From Stichopus chloronotus (taxonomy: Eukaryota > Echinodermata > Holothuroidea > Aspidochirotida > Stichopodidae): 64,000 nucleotides of DNA. The stretch covers positions 7,936,001-8,000,000 of the forward strand of contig CM037835.1 in the NCBI GenBank assembly GCA_021234535.1, in the 5' to 3' direction. The notes under the pieces are model-generated. The model was not told the origin of the DNA and searched no databases. It saw nothing but the letters and a program-made list of their open reading frames with translations. The first letter of the stretch is position 1. The number at the start of each line of letters is the position of its first letter. Shown piece by piece: positions 1-13,900 of this stretch. A program made the translations under genes and the position numbers.

Positions 1-1781
1 AATAGTGTGATACTTCAAACCTTTAGTTTAAACATGTTAAAGTGACTAGGATCAAGCAAAATGAGAAAAATATTTAGATGTTCCTTGAAAACCTCTGAAG
101 CCTGCAACTTCGTTTGTTCCCTGAAATACGAAAATGTGAATTGCCAAGGTAGTTATAGGCTACTGGATATACACCCACTTCGTTAGGGTATCATTACTTA
201 AGCTTTTCGGAAGGCTGTACACGATCTTAACCTGATTTTTTCATGAGACTTTTAGAGACATTTCAACTTCAAAAATGTGTATAATACAGTTTACATGACA
301 TGGACAAGGGTGCATAGAACATTGTGATTTTGAAGCAATCTCAATGATTTTTTTCTGATCAAACTATCGTGTTTCCACTTGATAATATAAAATTTTTCAA
401 CTTAGTCGAAATTTCAAATGGTTCAGACAAATAAAAAAACTCTAAAATCGCTGAGTTTTCGTGGGCTTTGCCTCCTGGACCCCCACCAGGGCTTCATCCC
501 TTGACCCCCCCAAGGGGCCCTATCCGGGCCCCTTGACCCCACGCTGGCATGGCAATCACTTCGCGATGGAATGATGCCTTCGACGCTATGTTAGGTCTGG
601 AAATCGGACTATATTGTAATTAGCCTCCCGGGAAATTAACACTTTTTCCAGCGGATCCCTCACCCCTCACTTTTTTTGGTCATGAAATAGAAAACCTCCC
701 ACCTCCCTCACCGCTAATTTTTTTTTTTTGTCTCTCACAATTACCTTCCATACCATCAAAAGTGGAATGTTTAACCAAATGTCTGGTTCCCACCTTGGAA
801 ATCATTATGTTAGTATTTAATGATGTCTTTCCAACATCAGTGAGGCAAAGAGTTTGCTGTGCAGCCAGTCGGTCTTCTAGATTGTCTTCTAGATTGTTTA
901 ATACTTGTAAACAAAAAGAAAAAAGAAATCATCCGGCCAGCACATCCAACTTTATTTTGAAAAATTCAAACCAAGTTTTTCTTCTTAACCTGGCCTTAGC
1001 CTTGACGCTGATGACATGAATAGATATACAAGAAAAAAATGCAAAAGCACTGTAGGAATGTGTACAAAAAGCCAAAACTTAAATCGCAGTTGAGTACTGC
1101 TTGCAGCAACGTTTCCCTCACTTTCGTTATCGACTGCAAGTCAGGCACCCGGCCCGTAATAGAACATGATAGGCGCAAACTTGAGAAAGTGAGGTGCCTT
1201 CCATTTATTGTTACACCAAACCGTAAATACAAAGGTGTTTTGCTTGGTACACGCTAGGCTACGTAGCGATATATCCCTTCCACTGGCAGCGTTTCTCTTT
1301 ACTCCTTTCGAAATCACTCTTTTCGAAATCTCTAGTCTAGTAATAAATAAACGATGGGGAAATTCTGAAGTTAACGGTGAAATGAGTAAGTCTTAAAACC
1401 GCACTTTTGTAGGAAACTTGCTTTGTACTGAAGATACTGAACACAATGTTCATAGGCTAGGACTACTATTCACTGCTCGATAAGCTGTTCTATTCAGCGC
1501 AGGTCGTCAATTGTGCTCTCAGACAAAAGGACGGCGGTCACTTGCTCAATTAATCTTCGGAAATTTTCAGGAAGTGCTGTGTGATGTCATTCAGAATATT
1601 CATGGCCTCTGCAGCAAGTCAGCTTACCGCTGCATACCGCTTAGGTGAATTCTGAAAAGACCCCTGAGCAATTATCCACGGGACTAAACTACTTTCGTAT
1701 CAGCCAATAGCTGGGAGGGATATATTTTCAATACTGAAATTTTTGCGAAATATCTTTCTCATTATTTTTTCGTTTTGATAG
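1..1781. other. Upstream intron sequence, no exon found
   Basis: By the A/B rule this is intron upstream of exon B1. I searched it for the A-exon core (Trp, FSK) and found none. It holds a GC-rich patch at 455-560 with a hairpin (see 511-535) and a poly-T run near 720-730. The short open frames are not supported. Confidence 0.5.
511..535. repeat. Perfect 10-bp hairpin in GC-rich patch
   Basis: CAAGGGGCCC and GGGCCCCTTG form a perfect stem around a five-base loop (TATCC). It sits in a C-rich stretch (about 470-545) with repeated GACCCC motifs in otherwise AT-rich DNA, so it is probably a fragment of a dispersed repeat. Confidence 0.6.
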
Positions 1782-1938
1782 GATATTGAGAAGGACCTTG
1801 ACCTTACGGATGCAGACGGTTGCGGCAAGTACAAGTACATCTGTGCAGAAATAAGGAAAGATGATCCTAATCCTCCATTTGAGTATGAAAAGAAGAGATC
1901 TCTCTCCACGAGAGGTTGTGCCAAGACCAGCTGTGAAG
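1782..1938 (+). CDS. Exon B1 (Cys half-module)
   Basis: The acceptor is ttttgatag and the donor is gaag|gtgagt. The exon is 157 nt, entering in phase 0 and leaving in phase 1 (residues 1-52 of the visible protein). It reads DIEKDLDLTDADGCGKYKYIC...DDPNPPFEY...GCAKTSCE, with the four-cysteine pattern shared by all B exons. It is one codon longer than the 154-nt internal B exons. Its A partner must lie upstream of base 1 or was missed; I found no A-like exon in 1-1781. Confidence 0.9.
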
Positions 1939-4900
1939 GTGAGTTTGATGAAGTCAGTGCCAGAGGGGAGACTTTGTGTATGGTGTATCCATTCATTACT
2001 TAGGATAGCTTTTTTCAAAAGTTAATGAAATTAGTATAGCAAGGCTAGTTTACTGCAGCATGGAAAGGTAACTTTTGTAAGGTATGTTTTTATCTCATCA
2101 CCCTATAGGGGCTAGATGAGATATTGTAGTTACTTAGCTAGTGGAGCTATATATTTACTGTGCACCCATGGGAGAATGGTTGCCATGGAAATGCTTGGAG
2201 TGGGTGAGTAGCGACACCCCAGGGGTACCCCATGGTAGAGTGACCATGGGTACAGGAGGGTCCTGTTGGGTGGTATAAATGAAAATGTATCTGTGCCAAT
2301 GTGTGTGCGTGTGTGTGTGTGTGCGTGCATGTATGTGTGTTTGTGTATGTATGTATGTGTGTGAGCAAAATCTTGTGAACACTCTAGCTTTTGAAGGGAA
2401 AGTGCAAGGTGGGTCAAAGTTGGTGTGTTGATAGAACATATGAAGGTCTCGGCTGGGATTGTTTTTGGTGAAGGTCAAAGGTCATCTGAGGTCACCATCA
2501 GGCAGAATGTGTACAAACTATGTTTGCAGTATCTCAGAAACGAGAAGTTGCATCATTTTCAAACTTGGGTGGTATGTACTGCCCTGTAAGTAAGTGAGAT
2601 TGTGAGGTATTCTTGTAGGTCAAAGGTCATCTGGGGTCATCAGAAGTCATAATGTGAAAAGCTTGTGAACACTCTATCTTTTGAAGGGAATGTGCAAGAG
2701 AGCCAAAGTCAGTGTGTGGGGAGGACATTTAAAGATCTTGACTGGGATTGATTTTGGTGGATGCCAAAGGTCACCAGAGGTCATCTGCAGACAGACTATA
2801 GACAAAACATGTTTGCAGTACCTCATGATCTGCACATTGCACAAACTTTGACCTTCGAGGGTATGTAGGACTTTTTAAGTAAATAAGGTGAGGGTGTGTC
2901 TTGTGATCAGAGGTCATGTGAGGTCATCAGAGGTCATAACATGAAAAAAACTTGTAAACACACTATTTACAAAGGAGGAGATAATTTCAATATTTTCAAA
3001 GGGGAGACAGTTTCACACTTGAAAGTTGTTCTTTTTAGATGGAGTATATAAATATAATTATTGGTTTAAGTTTTGATGTGGGTCAAAGGTCATCTGAGGT
3101 CCTTGAGTACAAGTGTGAAGACCTTTGCTGATGTTTCTCTCCTTCTGTCTTTTCCTGTGGGTGGAAGGTATTTGAGCTCCCCTTCCAAGCAAAGACTAGC
3201 AATGCTTGCACATTTAGGAAGTTCCAATTTGAAAACTTTTACTTGTTAGTTAGGTAATAAAGTGTAGTTGCTGTACTAATTTCACAAGTCTTTGACATAT
3301 AATGATGAAACTACATCTATGCATATTCAGCTGGCATCATACTGGTTTCTGATAAAATACTGTTTGTCTGAAAGCATTTGTAAAGTATCTAAAAGCCCAA
3401 TTTGGTTAATTAAGTTCAGCAGGTACAATACACCTTTGAGTTTCTATTCAGTCCCCAATTCAGCTGCACAGTATTTGGTATCATGCTTCTTTTATTTATT
3501 ACTCTTGTTTTGACAGTTAAAAGTGCTCACTTAGTTTTCAAAGCCATAATTGGCTTTTAATTCCATCTGAGACATTTGTTTGGTCTGAAAATGGTGATTG
3601 ACTAATGTTTTCTGAAGTGGAGACAGTTGCACATGGAAGATTTCTGTTAAGGAAAAGTCTTATTGTGCAATAGAGATAAATAAGTTATTACTTGGTCATA
3701 TGATGGGGTAGATAGAGGAATTTATGTAGTTTATGTAATTGGCAGTCATTTCAACTGTCATATGAGTATATCTCTTGTTCCTGGGAAATTTGTACTGTAC
3801 CTAGACCTCATGGAGGTCAAAGGTCATTACAGGTCATTAGAGCATGAAATATGAAAACCTATTAGAGAAGATATATCAGCAATGGAATGTTTTTGGAACT
3901 TCAATGTCATATCACTGGTAGCAGTTGATGAGTATATGATGTCTGGCATTTTGTATGGGGGTCAAATGTCATATGAGGTCAATAGAGAATATAGTTTGAA
4001 AAAGCTTGTAAACATGATATCTCAAGAAGGGAAAGGTGTGGGAACTTCAAAGTTGGTATGTTGATAGTCCATTGTGAGTAGATGATCCCTATTGTTTTGG
4101 ATGGAGGTTCAAAGATGATCTGAGGTCACTGGAGCTTGAAGTATGAAAACCAGTCAAAGGGACATATCTCAGTAATAGAATGTTGCTGTAACTTCAAAAT
4201 GTTATCATTGGTAGCACTTGATAAGTAGATAATGTCTGTCATTTTTTATGGAGGTCAAAGGTCATGTGAGGTCAATAGAAGACATAATTTTAAAATCATG
4301 TAAACACAGTATCTCAAGGAGCGAAAGGTGCTTGAACTTCAAAGGTGTCGTGTTGGTAGTCCACTGCAGGTAGATGATGTCTATCATTTTTCATGGAGGC
4401 TAAAGGTCATCCAAGGTCACCAGAGGTTAAAAAATGAAAAAATGACCTCTCAGCAACTCAATGTAACTAGTCCTTCAAACTGTTGAAACACATTGGTAGC
4501 AGTTGATGAGCAGATGATCTTTGTTATTTGAATTGCCTATGGGAGACAGAAAATCATGTTTTCATATTGAGTCAAACTTTTAAATCACAGAGTTAGTGCT
4601 ATTACAGATGTGTATTTAGAGCAAAAGCTGACAGCTGTGGACCTACTTGTTTAACTATTGAGTAATATTTTGGGAAATTCAAGTGTCACATTTTGTTATT
4701 ACTGAAATGTAATATGATGGATCAGTTCACATCTGCCCCCTCTCCTTGCTTCTTACCAAGAATAGATGTTTAATGGCAGATAAATATTGCTAAATTTGCT
4801 AGAACTGTGATCGTAAACTACTGGTCATCATTGTAGGAATTAATGGAAATTTTTGAAGCATTTGTTTGCATCAAGTTATGTATGTACTTAGAGTTAAAGT

Positions 4901-7900
4901 GTACAAGATACAGTCTATGACATTGGCTTAATCTGTCGTTTTTCATCTGTATGTGACAGTTCGTGAAGAAGAGGAACCTACCGTCCAGTTTGCTTCGACC
5001 CAGCCAAGCCCTGTGACAATCTATGAGGAGGAACTCAATGTGGTGAATACTGACGTGGCAATCACCTTCAATGAGCCCAACACAGACCCAACGGTTGCTG
5101 GTGAGGACCTGTGGCAACTTCAAGTTTGGTTCAGCAAGGCAGAAGACGGCCAGGGTTCCAGCGTCGGAATGATCCAAGAGGCCCTGACAGAGGAGCAGGC
5201 CAACAAACCTGTCGATTTTAGTGATTTCACTTTTGAAGTGAGTAATTATTCGTCTTCTCTGTTTTTGTTTTTTTTGCAGTGAGAGACCCTTGGGATGAAT
5301 AGGAAGAGAATGCTATGAATAGCTAACAAGTTTAAGGAGTATGAATAGATATTGTTTCAGATATTATTTCAAAGAAAATGCTGAAGAGATTTAGTAGTTT
5401 CACCGACAGCTTTGCCAGTAGATACGTTTCTTTTCAAGAGCACAGAATTTATTGACCGTAATTTGTGAGGTCTGTGGTTTCTTCACACATAAAATATTTG
5501 TATGCCGTAATGTACCATCGTCGTAGTTTCTTTTTCACTTCAGCGCTTGGTCGTGTCGGAGGTGACAAATTACATACGTTATGGGACAAATTAAATATCA
5601 GCAAAAGGTATTGGAACCAGTGACCCCGAGCATGATTATTTGATATTCAAACAGAAAAAAGAGATTGTAGTAGATTGGTGATGGACGTTATGATGGCTGG
5701 CCTGGCATCATAGAACGAGTCCAAGATTTCAGGTTTTGGCAACTGGCCTCTTGTCTCGGACTTTATGTTTCTTGATTACATACTGCCGTCGGCCAAACTA
5801 AGCAGGTAACTGTATTTGATCTCACAGGGCCTAATCTAGCTATAAATCAACCACCACTCCAATCTAATACCTTAAACTCAACCCCAAAGTCTCAGTCTAA
5901 CACGTTAAAACTTAAGACAGTTCTAATCTGGCTCTAAAACTAAATCCCAGTGTCAACATAGCAATAAAATAATCCCTGATTCCAATCTGGCCCGACACTC
6001 AACCCCAGGTTAAATCTGGTCGTAGAATTCATCCAAATTTGGTTCTAAAGTTAAAAGTGATGTCTCATCTAACAGCCTGGCCCAGTATGATGCTCACTTC
6101 ACTGTCTTGCTCACTTTTGTTGGTAATTACCTTCAATTAGTCACAGTCTGCCTGTAAACTACCTTAGCAACATGCTTGAACTAAAATGTGTCTTCATCTT
6201 GTTACTTATGTTACAAAGATTAATCCAGGGTCTAAATTTGACATTGAAATGAATCATGTGGTTTAATTTTACTCTTAAATTTTCCTTCATACCCATCCTG
6301 AATCTAGATGCACTATCTAGCAGTAATCATTGAGTAGTCTTCACTAAAATGTCTTTGTTGGAATTAAATACTTAACCAAGGACACTTACAGCGTCAAGTT
6401 TCCGTCTTGTTCCGCAGGGAGTTGAAGCAAGAGCAGACCTCACTGCCCAGGGATGTGGCAAGTTCCGCTACATATGCGCCAGGATCCGAAAAGACAGGCC
6501 AAATCCCGACTACGAATTAGTTGGCAAAGATCCAGCCGCAACAACAGGATGCGCACCTGTTGAGTGTTTGCGTGAGTATACCCACCTCTTTTACTTTACC
6601 ACATATGAATGAATTCCGTCTGTGGCCACAGATCATCGAATTCATTGATGTGTTGATGTTCTTCAAATTTGTAAAGGGAGAAGATGACAACAGATGGTGT
6701 AAAACTGAGGGATTCCAAGAGTGGTATTAACATCTTACTGTAGAAATATAGCGATTTAATTGATGAACTGCAGTCTGTACCCCAAATTTAAAAACATCAC
6801 CATAATAGGTCAGTGGACTGAAGTTTTATTTCAGAGTTCTTGTTATTGATAAAAACATCCTAAATCTTTGCCGAGGTGACCAAGCATGCAATCAGGTATC
6901 TATGGTGAGGTGCTTAAGATACTTCCGTGCTAACATTTGTCCTTCCTCATAAACTCACCAGAAAGGAGGATAGTTTTGTGTATTGGTTTCAAAGGTCATG
7001 GGCACCCCTGTAATGTGAGTTGGTGGCAGAACCTTCACTTTTTGACTAATGAACATTTCCAGTCCCATTTAGATTAGAGTTAAGTTTATTCATTTCCTCG
7101 GTATTACACAAAGTATGTACGAATTAAACATACACAAGTTACGCAAATGAAGAGATATAACAATGATGAAAAACGTAAGCAGAGGAGACAAGGCAAGGCT
7201 TGTATGGAGCCAGACTACCCAAAGAGGAAAGAAAGGTGAAGAAAAAAATATATAAGAATAATAACAAAAACATGAAACAGCCAGACCTCTTAATTCCTCA
7301 TCATTTTTCCTTACTGTTTTATTCTTTCTAGGTGGAAGAGATCCCACTGTAGAGTTTGCCTCTGTCCAGCCAACTCCCGTTCAGGTGTTTGAGGTCTCTG
7401 AAACCACGGTGACCACCACGGTCACAGTTACCTTCAATGAGGACAGGACAGACCAAGTCTCTGGGGACAACCTCTGGCAGGTGGACCTCTGGTTCAGCAA
7501 GGCCTCTGATGGAGCTGGGTCCAGCAGTGATGGCGTCAGTGACGTACTGTCCCCTGCTCATTCCAGTCAGCCAGTGGACTTTGACAACTTTCAGTTTGAG
7601 GTGAGAGATAAAAGTGAAATGTGTCTGTCGAAGGTCTGGCATGTATCAGCTCTACTTTGCATTTTTTTAGCAAAAATTGTAAATTCACAGACAAATGTTA
7701 GTTTACTGTGTATGTAGAAGATTGACTTAAATCATCTTTGTTCCATTGGTTTTGTCTGGATTCTTTCTCTCCCTCTCAGGACCTCGAGATCACCGCTGAT
7801 CTGAGAAATTCTGTGTGTGGCAGGTACCGTTACATCTGTGCCCAGGTCAGGAGAGATGAACCAGAACCGACCTATAAACTGCTTGGAAGGGAAAGGTCAT

Positions 7901-10900
7901 CCACAGTAGGCTGTGCTGAAGTCAGATGCGACAGTGAGCAATTCACAAAGTTTTTTTTTATGTTCAATTATCCACTGATACTTAATACACTAACAGAGTT
8001 GTCAAATGTTTAAGAGTGATCACGATGTAATATGTGTTCTATCACTGACATTTTTCATTCACTGGCATGACAGTCAAAAGTTGTAGTGATCATAAAGAAG
8101 CATATGAGGTAGCATATATTACTTGAAATGATGTTTAATGTTTCCAGTGTGATGGTCTATCGTGATAGCTGATATTTATCAAGTAGTCTGTTTAACTACA
8201 ACCGATGTCCAGTGTTCTATAATGATTGTCATGTGTAATTTTTGGTTATTTGTGTTCAGTATGCATTATTTTCTTTAATTAGATTAAGATTTTAGTGATT
8301 ACTAGGCAGAAAATTTGGTAGTGTGTTTTACATCCATGAATGAGATTTACCTCAATTCAATTCCAGTGTGTTGCAACACTGCATGTACCCATTAAATAGG
8401 AATTGGCATCTCTTTTCAGCAAAAGAATGCTTAATCACTTTTGTTTGCAACAGTTTGAGACAAAAAGCAGCCAAAAACTTTGCATTTAAATATCACACTG
8501 CTTTCTTTTTTTCCCCTATCATTTGTAGTACGTTCAATAAAGTAAGCCCCTCATACAGATTCACAGTCAAAGTGTGCCTTTGATGATTTTTTTTCTGCAT
8601 ACAGTTGCAATTCTGATCCTCTGCTTTTTGTTCCCCTTGATTTAGTTGGATATGTACACAGTTTGGTTTACTGCAATGAATGAACTGTGAGTTGAGATTT
8701 GTTTTGATCACCAGGCAGGTCACTGTACAATATTCAACATTATATCCTCCTATGGGTTGTAATTCCTTAGGATAAATTGATGGCTGTAATAGAAGACATC
8801 AGGAAGCACTAGTTTCATCTGTCCCTCAATATTAAATCTGAATCATGTTGCATTCATGACCAGTTTGCATCCTTTCACTGGGAAAATATTAATTGGAATT
8901 GCAGCCAAGGAATGGTGTTATGTAATGGGTAGGTATTACAAGTGATAAAATCATCTCAAAACTGAAGAGGTTGCACTCTTGTCAGACCTCTTCTTTGCAG
9001 TCATTTTATCCATTCTTCTGCAATCCAGGTGCTTACTTAACCTTAGAATGAAATTGTCTGGTGTTGTCTTATGAATAATTAAGTTCCTCTTTAGTGTACA
9101 TTAATTATTCTACCTCATGAGTTGCTGCTGACTAAGTAGTGTCGTGATCTTGGTATTCTATGTCTGAAATGTGAGAAAACAGTAGCTACCTTAACTAGCC
9201 CAAATTGGCAGGTTACTGTGTATATTTGTGACAACCAACTCAATGAGAGTCCTTGTGCTTGCAATTGCCTGAAGCTGACTAAATTTTATTTCTGCGATCT
9301 GACAGGGAGCCAGGAGCCTACAGTGGAGTTTGCCTCCATATCCCTGACTGAAGTGACCGTCTATGAGGAACGTGAAAACCCGGTCACGACCACGGTCTCC
9401 GTGGACTTCAAAGAGTCCACCACGGAGGAGGGGGTGTCCGGATCCAACCTCTGGCAGGTAACACTTTGGTTCAGCAAGGCTCCAGATGGCCTTGGATCCC
9501 AAACAGGCACCGTAGAATCCGCACTGTCGCCAGCGCAGGGAGCTCAACCAGTCAGTTTCGACAACTTTCAATTTGAGGTTGGTTTCTGATGATCTTGGTG
9601 ACAGAGTGCAATCTTTTTTGCAGCATTCATAGGTAGTCACTGTGTGGACAGAGAAGTGGCAAAGAGCAGACCAACTCATATCATTTATCATCCCTGTTTT
9701 CTTTCTGTCATGAATTGGTTGGTAGGCAGATGCCAAAGTGCTTTTTGGACAAAGTATTTTATATTTGCAAGGTGAAGACAATGAGATCAGTCCAGTGAGA
9801 TAATAGTAACAGTAATCAGTTCTTATAGAAGCTAAACTTGTGTGCACTTCAAAAGTGCATTGGAAGAGATGGGTCTTGAGATAATGCATCTCTTACTGAT
9901 GAATGAGCCATTGTTTCAGCTAACCAGGAGCAAAAAAGAAAGTCTTATGATCTAGGTTTTTGAGTTCTTTCCAAGTACTTCTGTATAGATTCATGACAGA
10001 GACCTCATGATTCAAACTGAGAGGTGCAGCCTCTTTACAAACACTAGACCAGGGGTTATCAACCTTTTTGAGTCAACGGACCACATTGCCACCATTGAAC
10101 TTTGTACTAGGCTGTTTAGGCTACAAGCTTACCTTCTATTACCTTTCTAGTGGTCTGGATAGAAGTTACCAGCCTATCAGTTATCACAAGCTTTTTCATG
10201 ATTACATCGTTATTACTTTCCTTCCTTACATTTGTGTATTTTCCTTATTCTCTTTAATGTTCTTTCTGTTCCAAAGGGAGTTTGCATGATACCCCACTGC
10301 AGGCCACTGACTAAAGGGAGATCGGTTGAAGACCTGAAATATATTGCTGCAGGTCTCAAGTATTAATGTAAATTTGCATGAATGAGCAATATTGTCGAGG
10401 CGAAGTGTCAGAAGTTTGCTTGCGTTTCATTCTATCCTAGGATCTTGAGATCACTGCAGACCTGACCTCAGTGGGATGTGGCAAGTTCAGGTACATCTGT
10501 GGTCGTATCCGCAGAGACAGACCAGATCCAAGTTACATCCTCCTGAGTAGGACCCTGGAGTCTACCAGTGGATGTGCCCCCGTTGATTGTACAAGTAAGC
10601 ACTTGTTTCTTTCATGGCAGTTGTTGTGTGAAGAGAAAGATTTAACTCGTTACATAAATTTCAAAGGCGAACTTGTAATGAAGAGAAGATTTTATGGACT
10701 CTATGTACAGCAGGAGGATTGCTAGGGTCTTCTTGTCCAGACTTTCCTTAAACCAATGGTCTGCAAACTTAAATATGAACCAGGGGATCATAACACTGTC
10801 AAAATATTTCTCCCATTCCAAAGCTTGATCTTTGCATCTTCAGTTTGATTGTTTGATACTCTAATGGTGTGTGAATATTCATCCTTCATTGGGACTGATA

Positions 10901-13900
10901 CATTGAGGTTTTTTTTCTGCCATCATCATGATCATGTTGCATTGGGAGGAATCAAATCTTTATGCTTGGCCTGCCAGTGTTCTTTTTCTTTCCTTCCATT
11001 GTTATTCAAGTCAAAATGTTAGCATATGTGGCTTTCATTGCAGAAAGAGACCTTCATATATGTTTGGATGATGCAGTGTGATATCAGACCGTTGAGTCAG
11101 AAACTTATATGCAGATAGGGCTTATCCTCCAAATTCTTTTTTCATTGATAAAATTGTTTGGGAACCTTAAGTGAATCATTGCTTATTTTGCAATAGCAAC
11201 ATTTTGAAATAGCTACATAGTCCCAATTACTGTGCAGCAAGCATTTCCATAGAAAGCTTCTGAAGGTGAGAAAGTTTCATTTTCCACTCTGCCGGTTGTG
11301 ACTAAAGGATGAATGATCCATGTGCTTCCTAGATGAATTGATGTTAATTTTCATTGACTGCATCAATTTCCATGAATGGTAAACTTGCAGTTGCGTGCAT
11401 ATTTCCAGAAGTTTGAGAAATCCAAATTTAAATCTAACTTTCCACAACCAGCAGTGTTCATAGGTCTTTCAACAAGCAGCAGTGTTCATAAGTTGACTAC
11501 TTCTGTCAAAGAGAATAATATTCACTCTATCTTTGTCGCTTAATTCCATGGAATTTCTCCCAGGATCAACCCTAGATTCTGCTCTCGTCACGTCTGTCAC
11601 GAACACCCCTGTGACCATCTCTCCCGAACAAAACAACGAAGTCACCACAGATGTGACAGTCACCTTTGACGGGGGTGCCACCGACGACATCTCCGGCAGC
11701 AACCTCTGGCGGGTGGAGGTGTGGTACAGCAAGAAAGAAGACGGTTCAGGATTCAGAAGCAGCTACACACAGCAAGCTCTCAGTCGCTCTCAGCAGAGCC
11801 AGGCAATTCGTGGTAACACTCTGCGGTTTAATGTGAGTTTCTTTGGTAAACCTCTTGAACGTCTCACATCCCCCTCTTCCCTTCTGGAAAAGCAAAGTAA
11901 AAAACATCTTGCACTTAAAAAAGCAATGAACAATGCTAATGTAATAACACAACATGCATAGATCTACATTATAGGATAGACAGTGAGAAAGCAAAAATTA
12001 ACTCAAAGTGGGCAGGCTGAGGTACAAAAGTGAAGTGTATCGGAAATCGAAAATATTCGGTTTCACCCACGGTCTTATTGCTCGGTTGGGTGAGATCCGT
12101 AGAACTGCGGCTGCTTGGCAGTCTGCTTTGTGATATGTCAATGATCTGAAATGTGTACTACCATTACATGTAACCAGAATTTACTGGGTTGAAATGTTTA
12201 TAGTGCTTAACTTCTTTAGTAACTTGGTATGAAAGTACGAAAAGCTATGTATGAATATGGTTTCAACTTGCATTTAATAGTTGGCATGAAATAGTAAGGT
12301 TCAAGTGTAGAAATGATTTCACTTCAGATGTCAGTGAAAGTCTGATTGGGTATTTTAAGTCTTAATGAGGAGCACTTATTATGAGGTACTGACTATACTT
12401 TGAGTACTGCTGTTATATAATGCAAAGCCCAGATCAGTTTACACATTCTGTTAAGAGAAGTCATGTGTGACCCAGCTCAAACAGATTGGCCAAGTACAGC
12501 AGAACATTCATCGCACGTTGAATCAGTCTCCATGTAAACTATATTTTGGTGTAAATTTAATTTCATTGCATCAGAAATATGTTCAGTCGAGTTTTCTGTC
12601 ACTGACTGGTGGAGACCACACTGATGTTGTTTCAACTGGAAAAGGGCAGTGGTCGTTATGGTCTATCGTAGAACAATTTATAACCATATCTGGCCTGACC
12701 ACTAACCAGTGGGCTCCAAAATATTGTGTGTCTTGCTAATTTATAACATCTAACGTCAAGAATGATATTCAACAACAACAAACAAAAGCAAAACAAAGAA
12801 AATGATGCAAACGCGACGTTGCGTTAATAACTCAAAGAGCACAAAGAGGGTTTGACAATTATTGGAATGTGTATCATAGTTCATGAACAGTGAAAAAAAT
12901 TAACAAAAGTATTGTAAAAAAGAAGCTTCTACTGCTGACAAAAACAGCATAATGTTACTCCATCCATTTTGATGTTATATTGTATCCTAAATTTATCCCT
13001 ACTTGGAAAGAATCCTCAACTCCTATTGGCCCATTACACTCAGGTGACCGTGCGTTATTGTACATATGATACACGACAATAAGAGTAAAATCACCGTCAG
13101 ATGAATGCAGTAAAAATGTAGGTCAACAGTCTTTGTCATCTGCTATCTTACACAAAACAATGATGATCCTTGTCTATAGTGCATTAACATTTTTGACATG
13201 TTATGAATCAAGTTTACCTTTTCTTGGGGTTTGTTTTCGAAGAAAATGCAGTTTATTTACAAACGCAAAATTTTCTTGGGTTTGTCTTTGTTAAAATCTT
13301 GCATGGTATGAGTGATGAAGGTTAATCTACTATGGACCTCTGTATTAACTGTGTGTTAACATTGACCACTTAAACCTTAAAGGACAAGATGATACTATCA
13401 GTTTGGTTGTGTGTGGCATTTGTCAATACTGTAGGTCTGTGAGTATCTTTTGTTGATCTTCTTCTTGGTATTTTCATACAGGCTGCTGTAGCTGATGCTG
13501 ACTTGAGCGGTGTTGGCTGTGGAAAGTATCTCTTCGTCTGTGCCCGCATCAAGAAGGGTGAAGCCGACCCTGACTTTGAACTTTTAGATGAAGGAATTGA
13601 ATCCATCACTGGCTGTTCCCCAGTTACCTGTGGCGGTGAGTCGTAACTTTTCATGAGACCATGTAGTAAGCCATCAGGCTGATCACTCCCTCTGCTTTCC
13701 TCACTCTAGGCAAAAAGAGAAATGTATTAAAACGTAAATGGTATGATAGTGTTCATAGAATATTGCAATAAATGTTGGGTTGTGTCGTTAAGTTCATCAA
13801 AATGTCTAATTTCTGTAGAGAATACCCTGGTTTTGAAAGACCCACACTTCCCTGCATCACGGAAAAGAGTTTTCTGCTTTAGAATAAGATTCTCTAAAAC

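Noticed and set aside
2130..2478. Minus-strand His/Thr-rich frames
   Set aside because: They are translations of the GT microsatellite and repeat end segment; the same frame appears in the inverted copy at 45.1 kb.
3292..3513. 73-codon frame conserved at 34640-34861
   Set aside because: The frame is shared because the whole 1.47-kb block is repeated. Similarity is equal in non-coding parts and no domain is seen.
9191..9889. 232-codon open frame on the minus strand
   Set aside because: It is antisense to exon A3 and flanking intron, shows no domain, and the plus-strand exon explains the openness.
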